From Bacteroidales bacterium (GTDB lineage: Bacteria; Bacteroidota; Bacteroidia; Bacteroidales; UBA932): DNA of 9,904 nucleotides. This document shows positions 8,192 through 9,904 of the stretch, in pieces. The first letter of the stretch is position 1. Every line of letters starts with the position of its first letter. A program made the position numbers and the translations under genes. The notes beneath the pieces were generated by a model. The model had not been told where the DNA came from. It saw nothing but the letters and a program-made list of their open reading frames with translations, and made no database searches. The DNA lies in contig JALNXR010000060.1 of the NCBI GenBank assembly GCA_023230265.1, forward strand, positions 1 through 9,904, read 5' to 3'.

Positions 8192-9361
8192 ATGAAGAGA
8201 AATACAATTATACTAACACTTACACTGTTTTTCTGCACTTTCATCTATTCTGGGTTAACTGCACAAACTCTTATTGTTCAGAAAAGGACAATTAATATCA
8301 AAGGTCATGTGCAGTTTGATGAGCCGATGGCCAAAATGCAGATCATCAAATGGGAGGGAAACGAAAAAAAAATATTGGCAGAGTTTGATACAGATGGCTC
8401 AAATAACTTCAGCTACGATCTTGAAGTTAATGAACCCGGGCTGTACACTCTAGACTGCAAAAGGTGGGAACAAATTAATTTCTGGGCTGAGGATGAGGAT
8501 GTGGAGATCAATTTCCGAGGTGCTGACACTGCCAGAATAAAAATCAAGAATCCCCCTTTTCATCTGATCAAGGGTGGACCCAAAAATGAAGTGATAAACC
8601 ATCTGAACTTTATTTCTTACCGTAATTACCAGGGTTCCATTGCCTCATCGCAGATAGCCTACAAGACTGCATTTGCGAATGACAGTGCAAAGCAGTTCCT
8701 GACATCGGGTTTCTATAATTACTTTAGTTCTGATTCCAGGGAGAGGATCCGTCTTCTGGCAGATATGTACTTTGACAGAGAGAGTGCAGTGGCACTACTC
8801 CCATACCTCAGTCAGAAAGGTGATAAAGAGAGGATAGAGAAAATATACAATGCGATAAATTCCAGACATCCCGGCTATCCTCCACTTGTCAACTTTTTTA
8901 AAGATCAAAAAGAGAGTGAAAGTCTTTCAAAAGCTGTTTCCATAGGGTCTCTGGCACCCGGTTTTGAATACCCGGATCCTGACGGAAAGAAATTAGGACC
9001 AGAAAATTTTAGAGGAAAAATTCTTCTGATTGATTTTTGGGCATCCTGGTGCGGACCGTGCAGAGCAGAGATACCAAATCTTAAAAAAGCGTACATAGGA
9101 TTTAAAGAGAAAGGTGTGGAGTTCTTGAGTGTCTCAATAGACAAGGGAGCTGCCGAATGGAAAAAAGCATTGGGACAGGAACAAATGGAATGGCCACAGA
9201 TACTGGCAACTAACGCAGGAGCTGAGATTACAAAACTCTATCAGTTTTCCGGAATTCCTTTTATTATTCTTCTGGACAGGGAGGGGAAAATTGTTGCGAA
9301 AAACCTCAGGGGAGAGAAGCTGATTGAGGCAATTGAAGCTCTTCTTTCCAAAGAGAAGTAA
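8192..9361 (+). CDS. TlpA/ResA-like thioredoxin with N-terminal beta domain
   Basis: This is a 389-residue periplasmic thiol-disulfide oxidoreductase of the TlpA/ResA group. Residues 1-24 are a signal peptide (LTA|Q). Cys15 inside it does not sit in a good lipobox, so a lipoprotein is unlikely. Residues 32-110 are a beta-rich domain like the DUF4369 domain often fused to Bacteroidetes TlpA proteins. Residues 130-245 are a helical linker. The redoxin domain runs from about 250 to 387, with F-x-Y-P-D-x-D-G-K, then LLIDFWASWCGPC (278-290; Cys287 and Cys290) and the cis-proline strand SGIPFIILLD (353-362; Pro356). The ATG abuts the previous TAA with no gap. Reducing power presumably comes from the DsbD-type protein encoded next. 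Relatives act in cytochrome c maturation or general disulfide reduction, but no haem-related neighbour is visible here. Confidence 0.92.
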   Translation: MKRNTIILTLTLFFCTFIYSGLTAQTLIVQKRTINIKGHVQFDEPMAKMQIIKWEGNEKKILAEFDTDGSNNFSYDLEVNEPGLYTLDCKRWEQINFWAEDEDVEINFRGADTARIKIKNPPFHLIKGGPKNEVINHLNFISYRNYQGSIASSQIAYKTAFANDSAKQFLTSGFYNYFSSDSRERIRLLADMYFDRESAVALLPYLSQKGDKERIEKIYNAINSRHPGYPPLVNFFKDQKESESLSKAVSIGSLAPGFEYPDPDGKKLGPENFRGKILLIDFWASWCGPCRAEIPNLKKAYIGFKEKGVEFLSVSIDKGAAEWKKALGQEQMEWPQILATNAGAEITKLYQFSGIPFIILLDREGKIVAKNLRGEKLIEAIEALLSKEK

Positions 9362-9383
9362 ACTTTGGCAGAATTATTGCAGT

Positions 9384-9409
9384 TAGGGGAAAGTTATTTT
9401 TTTCCCCTA
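9384..9409 (+). terminator. Hairpin with AT-rich tail, probable terminator or attenuator
   Basis: TAGGGGAAA (9384-9392) and TTTCCCCTA (9401-9409) form a perfect 9-bp stem with an 8-nt loop (9393-9400). A T/A-rich tract follows at 9410-9423. It starts 23 nt after the TlpA-like gene ends. The position and G/C core suit an intrinsic terminator for the upstream genes, though the tail is TTTATTATAT rather than a pure T run, so partial readthrough is likely. Confidence 0.6.
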
Positions 9410-9416
9410 TTTATTA

Positions 9417-9424
9417 TATATTTG
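9417..9424 (+). promoter_or_regulatory. Bacteroidetes-type -7 box before the DsbD gene
   Basis: TATATTTG at 9417-9424 is an exact match to the Bacteroidetes -7 consensus TAnnTTTG and lies 17 nt before the ATG at 9442. No clear TTTG -33 element is found 19-21 nt upstream, because that position falls in the T-rich loop of the preceding hairpin. A short leader from a start near 9431 would be possible. AT-rich sequence gives chance matches, so this is tentative. Confidence 0.4.
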
Positions 9425-9441
9425 GAGCAAATTTTTAAAAC

Positions 9442-9904
9442 ATGTCAAGGAAAGCTATTAAAATCACAATTCTACTTCTGTTCACAACAGTTGTATCTTA
9501 TGCCCAGATGGTCAATCCGGTTAAATGGAAAATCGAGTACAGAGAGAGTGGCAAAAACCTTTATGATCTGATCTTTACAGCAACTATCGAGCCGTCATGG
9601 CATCTTTATGATCTTGGTCCTTATGAAGACGGGCCAAATCCTACCCAGTTCTATTTTGACGAAAGTAAAACATACAAAAAGAGCGGGAATGTAAAGATGC
9701 TCATCAAACCCAAGAGGGAATTTGATGAAATGTTTCAGATGGAAATAGGATATTTTCTGGAAAAAGCTCAGTTCTCCCAGACAATTGAAGTTCTCTCAAA
9801 AGACTCGGTGGTTGTCAAAGGGTATGTTGAGTGGATGGTTTGTGATGACGGTTCATGTCTTCCTCCAACAGAGCATGAATTTGCGGTAAAACTACCGGGA
9901 GCAA
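9442..9904 (+). CDS. dsbD: DsbD-type thiol:disulfide interchange protein, N-terminal part (cut by window end)
   Basis: An open frame from the ATG at 9442 runs off the window end without a stop, giving 154 codons so far. Residues 1-21 are a signal peptide (SYA|Q). The mature part matches the N-terminal periplasmic Ig-like domain of DsbD: W-K-I-E-Y near 29, the strand IEPSWHLYDLG (49-59), GYFLEKAQFSQTIEV, then YVEWMVCDDGSCLPP (128-142). Cys134 and Cys139 are the expected redox pair, spaced C-x4-C. DsbD moves electrons from cytoplasmic thioredoxin across the inner membrane to periplasmic partners. The two thioredoxin-fold proteins encoded just upstream are obvious candidates. The transmembrane and C-terminal thioredoxin domains would lie beyond the window. 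An overlapping frame at 9365-9571 is a shadow of this gene. Confidence 0.88.
   Translation, partial: MSRKAIKITILLLFTTVVSYAQMVNPVKWKIEYRESGKNLYDLIFTATIEPSWHLYDLGPYEDGPNPTQFYFDESKTYKKSGNVKMLIKPKREFDEMFQMEIGYFLEKAQFSQTIEVLSKDSVVVKGYVEWMVCDDGSCLPPTEHEFAVKLPGA

Noticed and set aside
9365..9571. Small plus-strand open frame after the TlpA-like gene
   Set aside because: It crosses the hairpin and overlaps the DsbD start in another frame. The DsbD reading has a signal peptide and the family cysteine motif, and this one has neither.
1..9904. CRISPR arrays, tRNA or rRNA genes, transposases
   Set aside because: No regular direct-repeat arrays, cloverleaf-like sequences, rRNA motifs or transposase genes were seen, and nearly all of the window is accounted for by six genes.

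Overview
The window looks like a piece of a Bacteroidota (probably Bacteroidales) chromosome. It holds a textbook SusC/SusD pair, has no Shine-Dalgarno sequences worth the name before its genes, and is AT-rich with many AGA/AGG arginine codons. Several starts are preceded by A/T-rich leaders, and one upstream region carries a Bacteroidetes-type -7 box (TAnnTTTG). The genus cannot be named from the sequence alone.

Layout: all six genes lie on the + strand. Region 1 (83-6183) is an outer-membrane uptake module: a surface-type lipoprotein with a Kelch/DUF6242-like beta-propeller, a SusC-type TonB-dependent transporter and a SusD-type lipoprotein, separated by only 19 nt each. Between the modules (6184-6307) lies a concentric double inverted repeat. 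Region 2 (6308-9361) is a redox pair: an exported protein with three tandem thioredoxin-like domains, of which only the last two have CxxC, and a TlpA/ResA-like thioredoxin whose ATG directly follows the previous stop codon. Region 3 (9362-9904) holds a hairpin, a -7-like box and the start of a DsbD-type gene cut by the window end. That gene has no stop codon inside the window.

How the genes may work together: the SusCD-lipoprotein set would bind and import a nutrient across the outer membrane. The two periplasmic thioredoxin proteins would reduce or isomerise disulfides, and DsbD would feed them electrons from the cytoplasm. No glycoside hydrolase, peptidase, sulfatase or regulator is visible in the window, so the substrate is unknown. 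The functional link between the uptake and redox halves is an inference from gene order. Most genes here are recognisable families. The points most worth a second look are the SusCD-redox juxtaposition, the triple thioredoxin with a decayed first active site, and the 58-bp concentric palindrome.
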